From: Arachis hypogaea
Lineage: Eukaryota; Streptophyta; Magnoliopsida; Fabales; Fabaceae
DNA length: 64,000 bases
Direction of reading: 5' to 3'
Assembly: GCF_003086295.3 (NCBI RefSeq)
Contig: NC_092053.1
Location: forward strand, 116,642,445-116,706,444
The notes under the pieces were generated by a model. It did no database searches. It saw nothing but the letters and a program-made list of their open reading frames with translations, and was not told the origin of the DNA. Every line of letters starts with the position of its first letter. Position 1 is the first letter of the stretch. The translations under genes were made by a program, and so were the position numbers. Below, piece after piece: positions 48,600 to 64,000 of this stretch.

Positions 48600-48786
48600 A
48601 AAACCCAACACAACAACATAAGAATAATAGAAAAATATTTTTTTATTTTTATTAATTCTTTTGAAATTGAGAACTCACTTTATTATCAATATAACAAATT
48701 ATCTATAATTTAATATTAAAAGTTTATAAACATTTTAAACATTAAAGTTTATAATTAAACAAATCACGATAATAAGTCAAGCAGAG

Positions 48787-50518
48787 CAAAAATTTACGCA
48801 AATCAGCCAAATCAAAAACTGATTCATGAATTCATTAAGAGGCATTTCTATATAGTTCGAATCTACCTAATTCGAACTGCATTTCCATGTAATCCGAATC
48901 ACCCTGATTCGAATTACACACACCCACACACCCACTAATTCAAATCAACCTGATTCGAATTATACCCACACTAATTCGAATCAGGGTGATTCGAATTATT
49001 CACACACGTGCACATAGTAATTCGAATTGGGCAGATTCGAATTACTCAGTTAAAAAAATTATTAAAAATATATATTTCGTGAATAATAATTTAAAAAAAT
49101 TTATTAAAAAAAATTATTAAAAAAGTTAATAATTTAAAAATTAAAAAAATATATATTTTATTTCATACAATAAAAAAAAGTTAACAAAATATTTAATTAC
49201 GAGATTTCTTTAAAATATTAATGAGCTATCAATTCGAATTCTATACAATACTCTTTTGTCCATTTTTAATAGCTCATGAATATTTTTTAATAAAATTTTT
49301 TAATAAATTTATTTAAATTATATGGTGAAATATTACATGATTCGAATTACGCTCTGATTCGAATTATATGGTGAGTAATTCGAATTCTATACAATACTCT
49401 TCTGCTCATTTTTTATAGCTCATGAATATTTTTTAATAAATTTATTTAAATTATACCACAAAAAAATATTTTATTCTCTACAAAATAATTTTAAAAAATG
49501 GCTTAAAAGATATTAGGAGTACTATAAAAATTTGTAATGTCCTAATGACTTAGGACATTAAAGAAATACTCTACATAGTCAATAATAATTTAAAAACTAA
49601 AAAAATATATTTTTATCATGTATTTACCTAAATCACTAGAATATTACAAATTTTTATAGTACTCATAACATCTTTTAAGATATTTTTTTAAAATTATTTT
49701 GTATGGAATAAAATATATTTTTTAATTGTTTTGTATGGAATAAAATATTTTTTTTAATTTCTAAATTATTATTGACTATATAGAGTATTTTATTTAAAAT
49801 TTGAGTACATGCATGTATTTACTTAAATTATTAGAATATTACAAATTTTTATAGTACTCCTAACATTTTTTAGGCCATTTTTTTAAAATTATTTTGCATA
49901 GAATAAAATATTTTTTGTAGTATAATTTAAATAAATTTATTTAAAAAATTTATTAAAGAATATTTATGAGCTATTAAAAATGAGCAAAAGAGTATTGTAT
50001 GGAATTCGAATTGATAGTTCATTAATATTTTAAAGAAGTCTCGTAATTAAATATTTTGTTAGCTTCTTTTAATGTATGAAATAAAATATATATTTTTTAA
50101 TTTTTAAATTATTATTTTTTTTAATAAATTTTTGTAATAATTTTTTTTAAGTATTACTCACGAAATATATATTTTTAAATTTTTTTAATAATTTTTTTAA
50201 CTGGGTAATTCGAATATGCCCAATTCGAATTATTATGTGCACGTCACCAAAAAAAAAATAAGTCACCAAAAAAAAAGAATTACTATGTGCACGTGTGTGT
50301 GAGTAATTCGAATCATCCTGATTCGAATTAGTGGGTGTGTGGGTGTGTGTAATTCGAATCAGGGTGATTCAAATTACATGAAAACGCAGTTTGAATTAGG
50401 TAGATTCGAACTATATAAAAATGTAGATTGGTAGATTCATGAAGCAATTTTTGATTTGGTTGATTCATGTAATTTTTTCATTCCCTTGGCTTAAATAACT
50501 GATTTGCCCTAAATTTTA
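48787..50518. mobile_element. ~1.73-kb fold-back element with ATTCGAATT-rich arms
   Basis: The left arm starts GCAAAAATTTACGCAAATCAG (48787) and the right arm ends CTGATTTGCCCTAAATTTT (50518). The inverted match extends through almost the whole element, including 'ttcgaatcagggtgattcg', 'cacacacgtgcacatagtaa', 'gtgaataataat' and 'atgagctat' blocks. The centre is near 49600. Within the left arm a block with 'agctcatgaatattttttaa' is duplicated (about 49270 and 49420). No coding sequence. A target duplication could not be fixed. Confidence 0.85.
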
Positions 50519-50931
50519 GATACGGAATTCAAAAATAAAAGAGTGAGTCTTATCTTCTTCCATCTCTATTTTTAGGCAATTTAGGCACAAAAATCATAGT
50601 CAACAAAGAACTCCTCAAAAGAATTATTAATAAACAAATTTTTAATTAATCAAATGAACAACTCATCACAAATTATAATCATCATTAAGTATTTTAATAT
50701 CTCCTTCATAAACAGATAACCCAATATACAAAAAAAATGAACAAAATCAACTCAACAAAAAATATTTAACATAATCATTCAGCAACTAAGACGATCAGAA
50801 AACCACTAATACCAGTATTATTAACAAAACTAAAAAAGTATTATCAAAACTTGAAAATCACCAATTCAATATTATTAACAACAGTAGAAATTACAAAACA
50901 AGCAAAAATAATTTCGGCCAACAGTGCTTAC

Positions 50932-51240
50932 CGGCGGCGAAAGAGAAAGGAAAGTGACAGCGACGATGGAGGAGTGGGAACTGCCAGCGAAGAGAGAGAG
51001 AGAGAGCGCTTGAACAAATGAGACGACGATCGCAACAGAGCTTCCACCCGACGGCAACAGAACTTTCTAGGACAGTGACAGAGCTTCCTACGACGGCCAC
51101 AGAGCTTCCACACGCGACGCCTGTCTCCGGAGGGGACGAGTTCGCGATGACTTCGAAGAGGGACGGTGATTGCGGGGCTATGGGGCTGCGAGCTATGTTT
51201 GGGGGCTAGGGTTCTCCACTGGCAATTTGAATTTCAGAGA
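50932..51240 (-). other. First exon remnant of second hAT copy
   Basis: GC-rich on the minus strand and ending at donor CGCCGCCG/GTAAGC. It contains a repeated GGAAGCTCTGT motif (51040-51105). Several overlapping frames are open, but none shows a known domain. It is likely untranslated or a decayed leader. Confidence 0.4.
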
Positions 51241-51272
51241 GAAAGAGAGGAGTGGGACTGGGGGGATGCAGG

Positions 51273-51860
51273 TAGGGGTGCACATGGCCCCGCCCGGACC
51301 AAAGACCAGGTTCGGTCCCGAATATTTTAGGGACTAATTTGGTGCGATTTTATCAGGTCTAAGGCTAGGTAAGGGTTTCAAAAATAGACCCGATCATTAT
51401 TTTGGGTCTGGTCCAGGTCAAGGCGAACCCGGCTTCACCGAACTCATGTGCACCCTAAGGGAACTAAAAAAGATATATATGTTTTAAATTAATTTCAATA
51501 TTATGTTATATTAATTATAAGCTTATTGTTTTATTTTTAATCACACTTGTTAAATTAGAAAATAGATCAAACAAGCATCAAATTAGAATTTATGGACAAA
51601 TTCAAGTTCAAATATGGATATCAACTTTTCGATAACAAGTTTCTTCTATATAAATAAGTGAATTATAAGTAAGTTTCTTTATAAATTATTGTTAAAGCTT
51701 CAAAGACCCGGTTTGAACCTGATATAGTTGTGACCCGAAAATATTTATATTTTATCAGGTCTAGGGGCGGGTTAGGGTCTAAAAAATAGATCCGGTTTAT
51801 ATTTAGGGTCGGGTCTGGGTTATGACAAACCCGATTTCACCCGACCTATGAACACCCCTA
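51273..51860. mobile_element. hAT MITE inside the second hAT copy
   Basis: It starts TAGGGGTGCACATGG and ends ATGAACACCCCTA. Both arms carry inverted 'gggtctggt.c' and 'cgaacccggcttcaccgaac' style blocks. The flanks GATGCAGG and GCTGCGGG agree at 6 of 8, as expected for an old 8-bp duplication. Confidence 0.8.
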
Positions 51861-52123
51861 GCTGCGGGCTACGTTTGGAACTTTCGAGGAATATGGTCTT
51901 TCTTTTTTTTTTTAAAGGTTAAACGGCGCCATTTTGAGGAATTGTAATTGAACCTGAAACCCTTAAATAAACCGGGCGATTCATCGGTTAACTGCCAGTT
52001 CGTCTGTTTTTTTTTTATCAATTTTTCGCCATTTGGTTTATAAGATCAACCGAACCGACTAGGTGATCGGTTTTCAATTAATTCGGTTGAACCAGTCAGT
52101 CTGGTTTGAATTTTAGAACTATG

Positions 52124-52530
52124 ATTCGTCCCTAATTTTATTTTTTATTCGAAATCGTCACCATTTTATTTGGTATTAAAATCATCATTTTGAAAAAATA
52201 ATTTTTTAAAAGACAAAAATATCCCCTATTGCACCAGCACACTCTGTATTTTCTACTACCACCACCACCACCGCCTTATCCCACAAACTATCAGCCATTT
52301 CTTCCCACAACTATCCATTTTATTCATAATCAACAACAGAACATTCAGATTTAAGAATCTATCATCAACAACAACACAACATTCAAATTCAAGACAAAAA
52401 ATTCAAGAATCCAATCCTTCAAACTCAGCAACAACATCACAATAATTCATATATTTTGAAAAAAGATTAGGTAGTGACAGTGAGAAATCTGCCACCGATA
52501 CCACCACCATGAAAGAAGAGAAATAGAATG

Positions 52531-52598
<68 letters not shown>

Positions 52599-53133
52599 TT
52601 GAAACCACCACAACCGTCAAAACTACTACCGCCGCTTGTCTTCGACACTATCGCCGGAAAAGGGAGGAAAAGGATATTTGAATCCCCTACTATTCGATGG
52701 CGACGGCAGCACTTCGACAAAGAGAACTTCAAGGACTAGGGAAGCTACCGCTTTGATCGTCGTGGTTGTCACTGCTCATTCGTGCCGCCACTGAGAGACC
52801 AAGATCGCGACGGAGAGGTCTACTTCCGCGCACAACCCACCTCTATTGCTGCGGTTTTCTTGGTTGCACATCGCCTATGCTCCTCCCAGGTTCCACTTGA
52901 ACTCGTCGTTCTTGTTCTCCTCAATGGTGCCGCTTTGATATGCCACCGTCTTTGCTTCTTTGATGAGCAAAAATTAAAGCTCACTAATACCGGTAAGTGC
53001 ATGGATCGTTTAAGTAATACCACGGGCAGTGGATATCATTCCCACGAGAATTAAAGGATTGAACAAGCAATTATCAGATTAAATTCCTAATTAGATTAAA
53101 ATAACCTGGATTGATGAGGGTGAAACTTGTATC
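52124..53133. other. Intergenic stretch with microsatellite
   Basis: It holds ACC repeats (52255-52275), a (GA)n tract (52532-52595), and an open plus-strand frame 52782-53054 with no domain. The end, 'accggtaagtgcatggatcg' with 'ttcccacgagaatt', resembles an LTR fragment common in legumes, unconfirmed. Confidence 0.4.
52532..52595. repeat. (GA)n microsatellite, ~64 bp
   Basis: 32 GA units. Confidence 0.98.
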
Positions 53134-53628
53134 TAGGGGTGGCAATATGTACCCTACCCGCGGGTACCCAACCCGATCCCATCCGCTCGGGTAAGGTTGC
53201 CAACCCGATCCGAAGCGGGTAGGGTAGGATGCGAGTAAGGTTCTCGTACGAGTCGGGTAGGGTGCGGGTTGAGTTTCAACCCTACCCGACCAACCCGCAC
53301 TCTATATATATTTATATTATATACTTATATAAAAATATGTTTTAAGTGGATGTTGAATCAAAGACCTCTTATTAAATGCAAAAGATCCTTAGCCACTAAA
53401 AGAAAATTATTAATTGATAATTTAATATTTTTTTTTACATAAAAATCAGTTATATTTTAAATTATCATCAAGTTATATAATAATGTTATATATTTTTTGT
53501 AACCCGCGGGTAGGGTCGGGTACCCGCGGGTTAAGAGCGGGTAGGGTTAGGGTTGGGATATTCTCAACCCGCGGGTAGGGTTAGGGTTGAATCCAAATCC
53601 TACCCTACCCTACCCATTGTCACCCCTA
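53134..53628. mobile_element. hAT MITE with ACCCGCGGGT palindromes, perfect 8-bp duplication
   Basis: It starts TAGGGGTGGCAATATG and ends CCCATTGTCACCCCTA. CTTGTATC is duplicated exactly (53126-53133, 53629-53636). The arms are rich in 'acccgcgggta' and 'gggtagggt' blocks, and the middle is AT-rich. Confidence 0.95.
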
Positions 53629-53636
53629 CTTGTATC

Positions 53637-54282
53637 TTACTGAGAGCTTGAGAACCTTGAATGTTTGAATGCTTACGAATAGAGAGCCTGAATGTTAATT
53701 TGAGAGAAGATAGTGGTGGTGAGAGTCAAGAATTTCGGAGATATTTATACTTTTAAAGAAATTAAACCTTGTTTATTTATCTTGAAGTTTGTAAAAGATC
53801 TTTCACGACAAATCTCTAATCAATCGTCACCTTTATAAAAGTGTGGCCATTGACCTCTTTTGGCCATACTTTTAAAGTATAGCAAGAAAAAAGTGTGGCG
53901 ACATATCTTCTTTTTTGTAGTGTGATAATCACAGTGAAAGGAGATTCATAAATATTACAATTATAGAATTGGATAATTGAAAAATAAATTGATGACAAAT
54001 TAAGAAATGAATAATCTTAAGATTGAAAAATATAAGACTAAGATTTGAACATTAAAATAAAATTGAAAAAGACATTACAATTAAATATTCATAGAACTTA
54101 ATGATAAAATTTTAAAGATAAAATAGACTATAATTGATAAATAATAAAATAATAATTTATAAAATAAAAAATAAATTTTATAATTAAATAATATATAAAA
54201 AATTAATTAATAATTAAAATTAAATAAAAATTATTTAATAATTATTAAAAATTTTAAAAAATATATTTTATTACTACCACCG
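53637..54282. other. Intergenic DNA with a CACTA-like end
   Basis: See the feature at 53816-53922. The remainder is AT-rich with no gene. Confidence 0.45.
53816..53922 (-). mobile_element. CACTA-like terminal fragment
   Basis: Read on the minus strand it starts CACTACAAAAAAGAAG. It then has subterminal repeats of GCCACACTTTT type ('cgccacactttttt', 'ggccaaaag', 'ggccacacttttataaag'). CACTACAA is the CACTA superfamily end. No partner end was found, so this is one terminus only. Confidence 0.5.
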
Positions 54283-54291
54283 TTTAATAAC

Positions 54292-55430
54292 GAGTAAAAC
54301 CCCTTTCCGGTCCCTAACCATTTATGAAAAGGACCTGGCATCCCCTCACCATTAGAAAATAACAACACGGTCCTTATCCATTCTCTCTATGTGATCGAAA
54401 GGATCCATTTGTCGGTACTTCCGGTTACTTTTTACCCGAAAACCGACAAGAGAGTCCTTTCAGTCACACGGAGAGAATGGATAAGGACCGTGTTATTATT
54501 TTCTAATGGTGAGGGGGCGACAGGTCATTTTCTAAATGGTTAGGGATCGGGGAGGGGTTTTACTTAAAATTGGATACAAAGAGAATCAATTAATTTTTTT
54601 TATTCAATTTCTTAATGCAACAAGAAAGAAATACCTCAATCTAATTTGTTCACACCATAGTTTGGAAATTAAATCGAAGGAACTCACTCAACTTTCTACC
54701 TAATTTTTCGATGCAACAAGAAAGTGACTTACTCAACCTCACTTGTTTACACCATGCTTTTATCATGAAACTTAAAAAGGGTTTGTTTTTTTACTTTTTA
54801 CACCTATAATTACTTACTACAATAGTTTGAGTTATTTATAATATCTTATTAAGTTAAATAAAGAAAACTCTAAATCCTCTAACATAAAATTTAAATTAGT
54901 AACTAAATAAACAAAATTAAAATACATAAAATTAAATTAACTTCCAAAAGTAGAAAAAAGTGTATAAAATAATAATCTTGAACTAGCTTTTTTTTAGGTT
55001 CAACAATATAGAACATACATGTCGTTCTTAAAACCCAATCCAAGACATAATAATGCGTAATCAATCCAAATAATTATTACTTTTGTGTTAAGTCTCGTTG
55101 TTAATAATCTCGTGCTATCTATTAAACTCAACTTTTATAGTCTATAATGACATAATTATTTTGGTGTGGTCCAATAGTAAAAATTTAAACTTTGGGCTTT
55201 AACCTTTAATCATTTAGAAAAAGACTTGGCACTCTTTCACCATTAGAAAATAATAATACGGTTCTTATTCATTCTCTTCGTGTGATCAAAAGGACTCTCT
55301 TGTCAGTTTTTGGATAAAAAATAACTGAAGTACCGACAAAAAAATCCTTTTAATCACATAAAGAAAATAAATAAAGATCGTATTATTATTTTCTAATGAC
55401 GAGAGAAGAGATCGAAGAGAGGTTTTACTC
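54292..55430. mobile_element. Mutator-like element whose two arms are each palindromic
   Basis: It starts GAGTAAAACCCC and ends GGTTTTACTC. TTTAATAAC (54283-54291) and TTTAATAAT (55431-55439) form a 9-bp duplication with one mismatch. The left arm (54292-54565) is itself an inverted repeat around 54430, and the right arm (about 55195-55430) is a more decayed copy of the same palindrome. The middle (54566-55194) is AT-rich and non-coding. Confidence 0.82.
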
Positions 55431-55663
55431 TTTAATAATTTAGAAATTGTCTAGACCATCAAATCTTTTACCATTGTGCTAGAAGTCTAGAACGGAGTTG
55501 GCTTCCCTGTACTTCCAAGGCCACACATATTACGTCATTTTGGCTACAATTAATGCAAGGTTATATTTTGATGCCCTTTCGTGATCCGATGCCCCAGGGC
55601 CTAGTCATTAATGAAAGCCAAATCCCTTCTTCTCTATAAATCGACTCCATTTTCGCATAATAT

Positions 55664-57258
55664 GAGTAAATACCCATAGTCGTTTATGAGATTCACGTAA
55701 ATACTCATAATAATTTTTAAGATTTTGATTTTTCTATTGTAGTCCTCTAGATAAAGCTCCGAGTACTCAAAGTAATCCCTACGTATATTTCTAGTGATGA
55801 GTCATCATTGGAGTGCTGACGTGGACTCGGTTTGCCACGCTGGAGGGCTCTCAACTGTTGAGCTGGCGAGTTTCCAATTTTTACCCAGATTAGTCCCTCC
55901 TATTATATTTAACTTTAAATCCCTAAATTCAAAGACACTTCATCTCTTCTTCTTGTTCATCTCTTCTTCTTTTTTCAAACATGTCACGTGAAATATAAAT
56001 TGTCTGGCTTGTATATACCATCAAGCATCAGGTGTTGTCTTTCTATAATAATCATGAAACATATTAGAAGTCTCGGAAGTCAGCAAGTATTTTTTTGATA
56101 ATAATATTAAACATGTATGCTGAATGAATCTAATTTGCAAAGCTCCTCAGAAAGCATATTACATCTGATAACTCGCTAAAAAGTTTGTTATGTGCCAAGT
56201 TAAGGACTTGAATGTCTTGTAGACAAGACAATGTGTTTGGCACATGACCCATGAGAGTATTGTAGCTAACATCCAGAACTTGAATCTCAGTGAATATCCC
56301 CACTCTTTCACGGATGCAACCAGTTAACTGGTTATTTAGGAACATAATCTCCTTCAATTTAGAACCCATGAATCCAAAACTTGTTGGGATGTTCCCACTC
56401 AACTTGTTGTTGGCTAAATTTATCACTGATGCAGGGAAATTTCCAAGATTCTAAGGAATTTCACCTTTAAATTGATTGTTTGTTGAGAAACAGTGCATCA
56501 AGATTCTTGTAGAAGAGTTCTTGAGGGATTGTCCTAGAGAAGTAACTGTTACTGTTAAGGTGGAAAAGGGACATGTCAGTGAGTAAAAATAGCTCTTTGA
56601 CAAGAGTTCCTTGAAAATTTGCATGGTTGAGATCCATGCTTGCAACTACAGAGAATGCTGATGCAGATGCACCCATTTCATCTTCAGTAAAATCACAAAA
56701 AACCTCTTTGTAAGAACACACATTTGGACCAACCCATGTTCCTAGAATTTTCTTTGGGTCATCAGTGATTGCAAATTTCCATGCCTGTAGCGCTGTGTAA
56801 GCTCCATCCAGATTTGATTCTGAAGAAGATCCAGAGGGTTGTGGGTTGTTAACCCCTCCCCCAACCCAAACTACTCCTCCTCCACCACCATTGCCAACAC
56901 CAACACCAACACCTATAGTATCTGATATATGCTTGAAAGAAGAAGAAGAAAAAGAGATGAACAAGAGGAAGAGATGAAGTATATGAGAATTTGGGGATTT
57001 AGGGTTAAATATAATAGGAGGGACTAATCTGGGTATAAATTGGAAATTCGCCAGCTCAGCTAACCGTTGGGAGCCCTCCAGCGTGGCAAACTGAGTCTAC
57101 GTCAGCACTCCAGTGATGACTCATCACCAGAAATATACTCAAGGACCACTTTGAGTACTCGGAGCTCTATCTAGAAGACTACAATGGAAAAATCGGAATC
57201 TTAGGAATTATTATAAGTATTTGCATGAATCTCAGGGACGATTATGAATATTTACTCC
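55664..57258. mobile_element. Pack-MULE carrying a leucine-rich-repeat extensin gene fragment
   Basis: Inverted repeats of about 260-310 bp form the ends (GAGTAAATACCCATAGTCG at 55664; complement at 57258). Shared blocks include 'gatgagtcatca', 'gagtgctgacgtggactc', 'ccacgctggagggctc' and 'tttccaatttttaccca'. The flanks GCATAATAT (55655-55663) and GCATAACAT (57259-57267) agree at 8 of 9. The interior contains host-derived LRR-extensin coding sequence on the minus strand and no transposase, which defines a Pack-MULE. Confidence 0.9.
56130..56964 (-). pseudogene. Captured fragment of an LRR-extensin (LRX/PEX-type) gene
   Basis: It starts MFISFSSSSFKHISD, has a Gly/Val-rich stretch, then the N-terminal cap of LRX proteins (LQAWKFAITDDPKKILGTWV, NVCSY) and leucine-rich repeats (LNHANFQGTLVKELFLLTDM, FHLNSNSYFSRTIPQELF, INLANNKLSGNIPTSFG, FLNNQLTGCI, VLDVSYNTLMGHVPNTLSCL, LNLAHNKLF). 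Full-length relatives have several more repeats between the FHLNSN and IPQELF segments, so an internal deletion has joined two similar repeats. There is one frameshift near 56485 and a TAG at about 56453. The proline-rich extensin half is absent. In the parent family these proteins sit in the cell wall; this copy is not expected to work. Confidence 0.85.
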
Positions 57259-57267
57259 GCATAACAT

Positions 57268-57668
57268 GATAGAATCCCAATTTAATTATTAAATTTTTTA
57301 ATATTATAAATTTAAATGAATCGATTGATTTTATAAAATTTTTTATTAAATTTAATAATTTTACTATTTAAATCTTGTTATAATTTTATATTTTATTTAT
57401 TTAATTCACTTTTTAGATTTTACACAAAATCTAGATTTTATATTTTTCAACTAACTCTGTTAAAAAAGAAATTGAATAAAAAAAAGAAACATCCAATAAA
57501 AAGTTATTAATAAACCGATAATAAACACTATTATTTTCACTAATTCTCATGCAGTAGAAGTTCAAATCAAAATCCAATACGAAATTAATTTGCCTTCTAG
57601 CAAGAGATTATTATTATTATTATTATTTATATATTAAATAAAGAAAAATCTTATTCTTGCAGGACAAA
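57268..57668. other. Downstream flank of the carboxypeptidase gene
   Basis: AT-rich. A (TTA)n tract at 57607-57627 lies near the end of the gene. The 3' UTR of the minus-strand gene is expected here. Confidence 0.5.
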
Positions 57669-63078
<5,410 letters not shown>

Positions 63079-63601
63079 GAGTAAATGGTTACATAAGTCC
63101 TAAGAGATTATTTGTTTTCTAAATTGATCCTCAAAATATTTTTTAATTAAATTTATCTTTTAAAAATTTTAAGTTAGTTATATTAGTATTTTTGTCATTT
63201 CCGTTGCTACCTACATTAGAATTTATTGATATGACACGTTAAATAATATCATAATACATATCTGGTAATCCTAATTGGCCGCTAATATAATAAGTTTATA
63301 AAATTATATCAAATAAAATCTCAAATTAAAGAATTATGATGCCTCAAAGTTCTCCCTTAATTAAGTTTTGATTTGATCTAATTTTATAAACTTTATAATA
63401 TTAGCAGTTAATTAAGATTTTTAGATGTATATTATAATATCACTTAATATATAATATCAGTAAATTTTGATGCTGTTAACAAAAGAAATAACAAAAGAAT
63501 CAACGTGATTAATTTAAAATTTTCAAAAAATGAATTTAATTAAAAAATATTTTATAATAATTTAAAGAACGAGTGATCGGGACAAATTTAAATATTTATT
63601 C
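63079..63601. mobile_element. Mutator-type palindromic MITE
   Basis: The left arm starts GAGTAAATGGTTACATAAGT and the right arm ends AATATTTATTC. The arms pair over most of the element around a centre near 63340 ('aaattaagtt...' blocks). GAATATAT is present on both sides (63071-63078, 63602-63609). Confidence 0.8.
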
Positions 63602-63609
63602 GAATATAT

Positions 63610-64000
63610 AAATGTACGGACAAGTTAAATAACATCAAAGAGATCAATTAATATCTAATTACATCACATAACATATGTGTGTGTGTGAATTTGTTAATGT
63701 TTATTCTTCTAGAGTTGAACAGGAGTCCTCAAATTATGGGATCTAACCAACCTGCTATTCAATGTTCAAATCACCGCCAATGTGAGAGCACATTGGCATA
63801 ACAATAAAAAAAAAAAGGGAACTACTCATTATTAAAATAGTTTCTCCTTAGCATATTATTAATCTATTTAATCAGTCTATCTTAAATAAATATTTAACAT
63901 TACAGTTCACTGAATATAAGAAAATAAAGAATAATGAGCGTTTCCAAACAATTATGACTTTTGAGAGTGTTTGATTGAGAAAATATGTTGGTTGAACTAC
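63610..64000. other. AT-rich DNA at the window edge
   Basis: No exon or element boundary is recognised. Possibly intron of the carboxypeptidase gene. Confidence 0.4.

Larger units (their letters stand above)
48600..52123 (-). mobile_element. Second hAT-type copy, right end intact, holding other transposons
   Basis: The right end (51950-52123) matches the right end of 18629-20119: CCG-rich runs, 'gatcaaccgaaccgactagg', 'tgatcggtttt', and the close 'aaccagtcagtctggtttga...actatg'. The minus-strand exon ends CGCCG/GTAAGC (50932/50931), as in the first copy. 'taatattaaaagtttataaac...aaagttta' at 48705-48752 matches the first copy's inner left part. The left terminus was not found, so the start is approximate. 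Insertions at 48787-50518 and 51273-51860 interrupt it. Confidence 0.65.

Noticed and set aside
52782..53054. Plus-strand frame of 90 codons as a possible gene
   Set aside because: No domain, no neighbouring exons, and its end runs into LTR-like sequence.

Overview
The window is plant nuclear DNA from a legume, most likely peanut (genus Arachis). The evidence is AT-rich intergenic DNA, spliced genes with GT/AG introns, high-copy LTR retrotransposons of a type I associate with Arachis (tRNA-Asp primer sites, a GGCGTTGAACGCC palindrome family), and many non-autonomous DNA transposons. The species call is recognition from memory, not a search result. Nothing prokaryotic, viral or CRISPR-like was seen.

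Layout. 1-15378 is one old Ty3/gypsy-type (Athila-like) element. It has a partial left LTR, a broken gag-protease, a downstream ORF, a polypurine tract and a 3' LTR. A second, pol-less LTR retrotransposon (4240-12380) has landed inside the downstream ORF, and the ORF resumes in frame on the far side. 15379-32320 is a transposon field: Mutator-like elements with 9-bp target duplications (15972-17283, about 17427-17786, 25862-26227, 29448-29703, 31616-32140), a decayed hAT element that keeps pieces of its spliced transposase gene (18629-20119), a hAT MITE with a perfect 8-bp duplication (21279-21831), and a decayed L1-type LINE (about 26250-32318) hit by two of the MITEs.

Three host genes follow, all on the minus strand. 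(1) An F-box/WD40-repeat protein (32674-39690) has nine coding exons that join in frame to 431 aa. (2) A Maf-like nucleotide pyrophosphatase (43925-48234) has nine coding exons that join to 204 aa. (3) The 3' six exons of a serine carboxypeptidase-like protein (57669-62035) carry the whole catalytic triad; the N-terminal exons were not found in the window and probably lie beyond its right edge. These genes have unrelated jobs (protein-recognition subunit of an SCF-type ligase, nucleotide house-cleaning, secreted or vacuolar acyl/peptide hydrolysis) and look like ordinary neighbours, not a pathway cluster.

Between and inside the genes are more mobile elements: a ~960-bp palindrome (40801-41761), a retroelement tail whose ORF ends in three SUMO-interaction-like motifs (42572-43737), a second hAT copy holding a ~1.7-kb fold-back element and a hAT MITE (about 48600-52123), a hAT MITE with a perfect duplication (53134-53628), a CACTA-like end (about 53816-53922), a Mutator-like element with palindromic arms (54292-55430), a Pack-MULE carrying a rearranged fragment of a leucine-rich-repeat extensin gene (55664-57258), two tandem Harbinger-type MITEs sharing one TTA (58703-59490), and a Mutator-type MITE (63079-63601). 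The most unusual signals are the 63-bp periodic double-palindrome array inside gag (1142-1535), a hairpin before the polypurine tract with a compensatory base change between its two copies (3331 and 13791), and the Pack-MULE.
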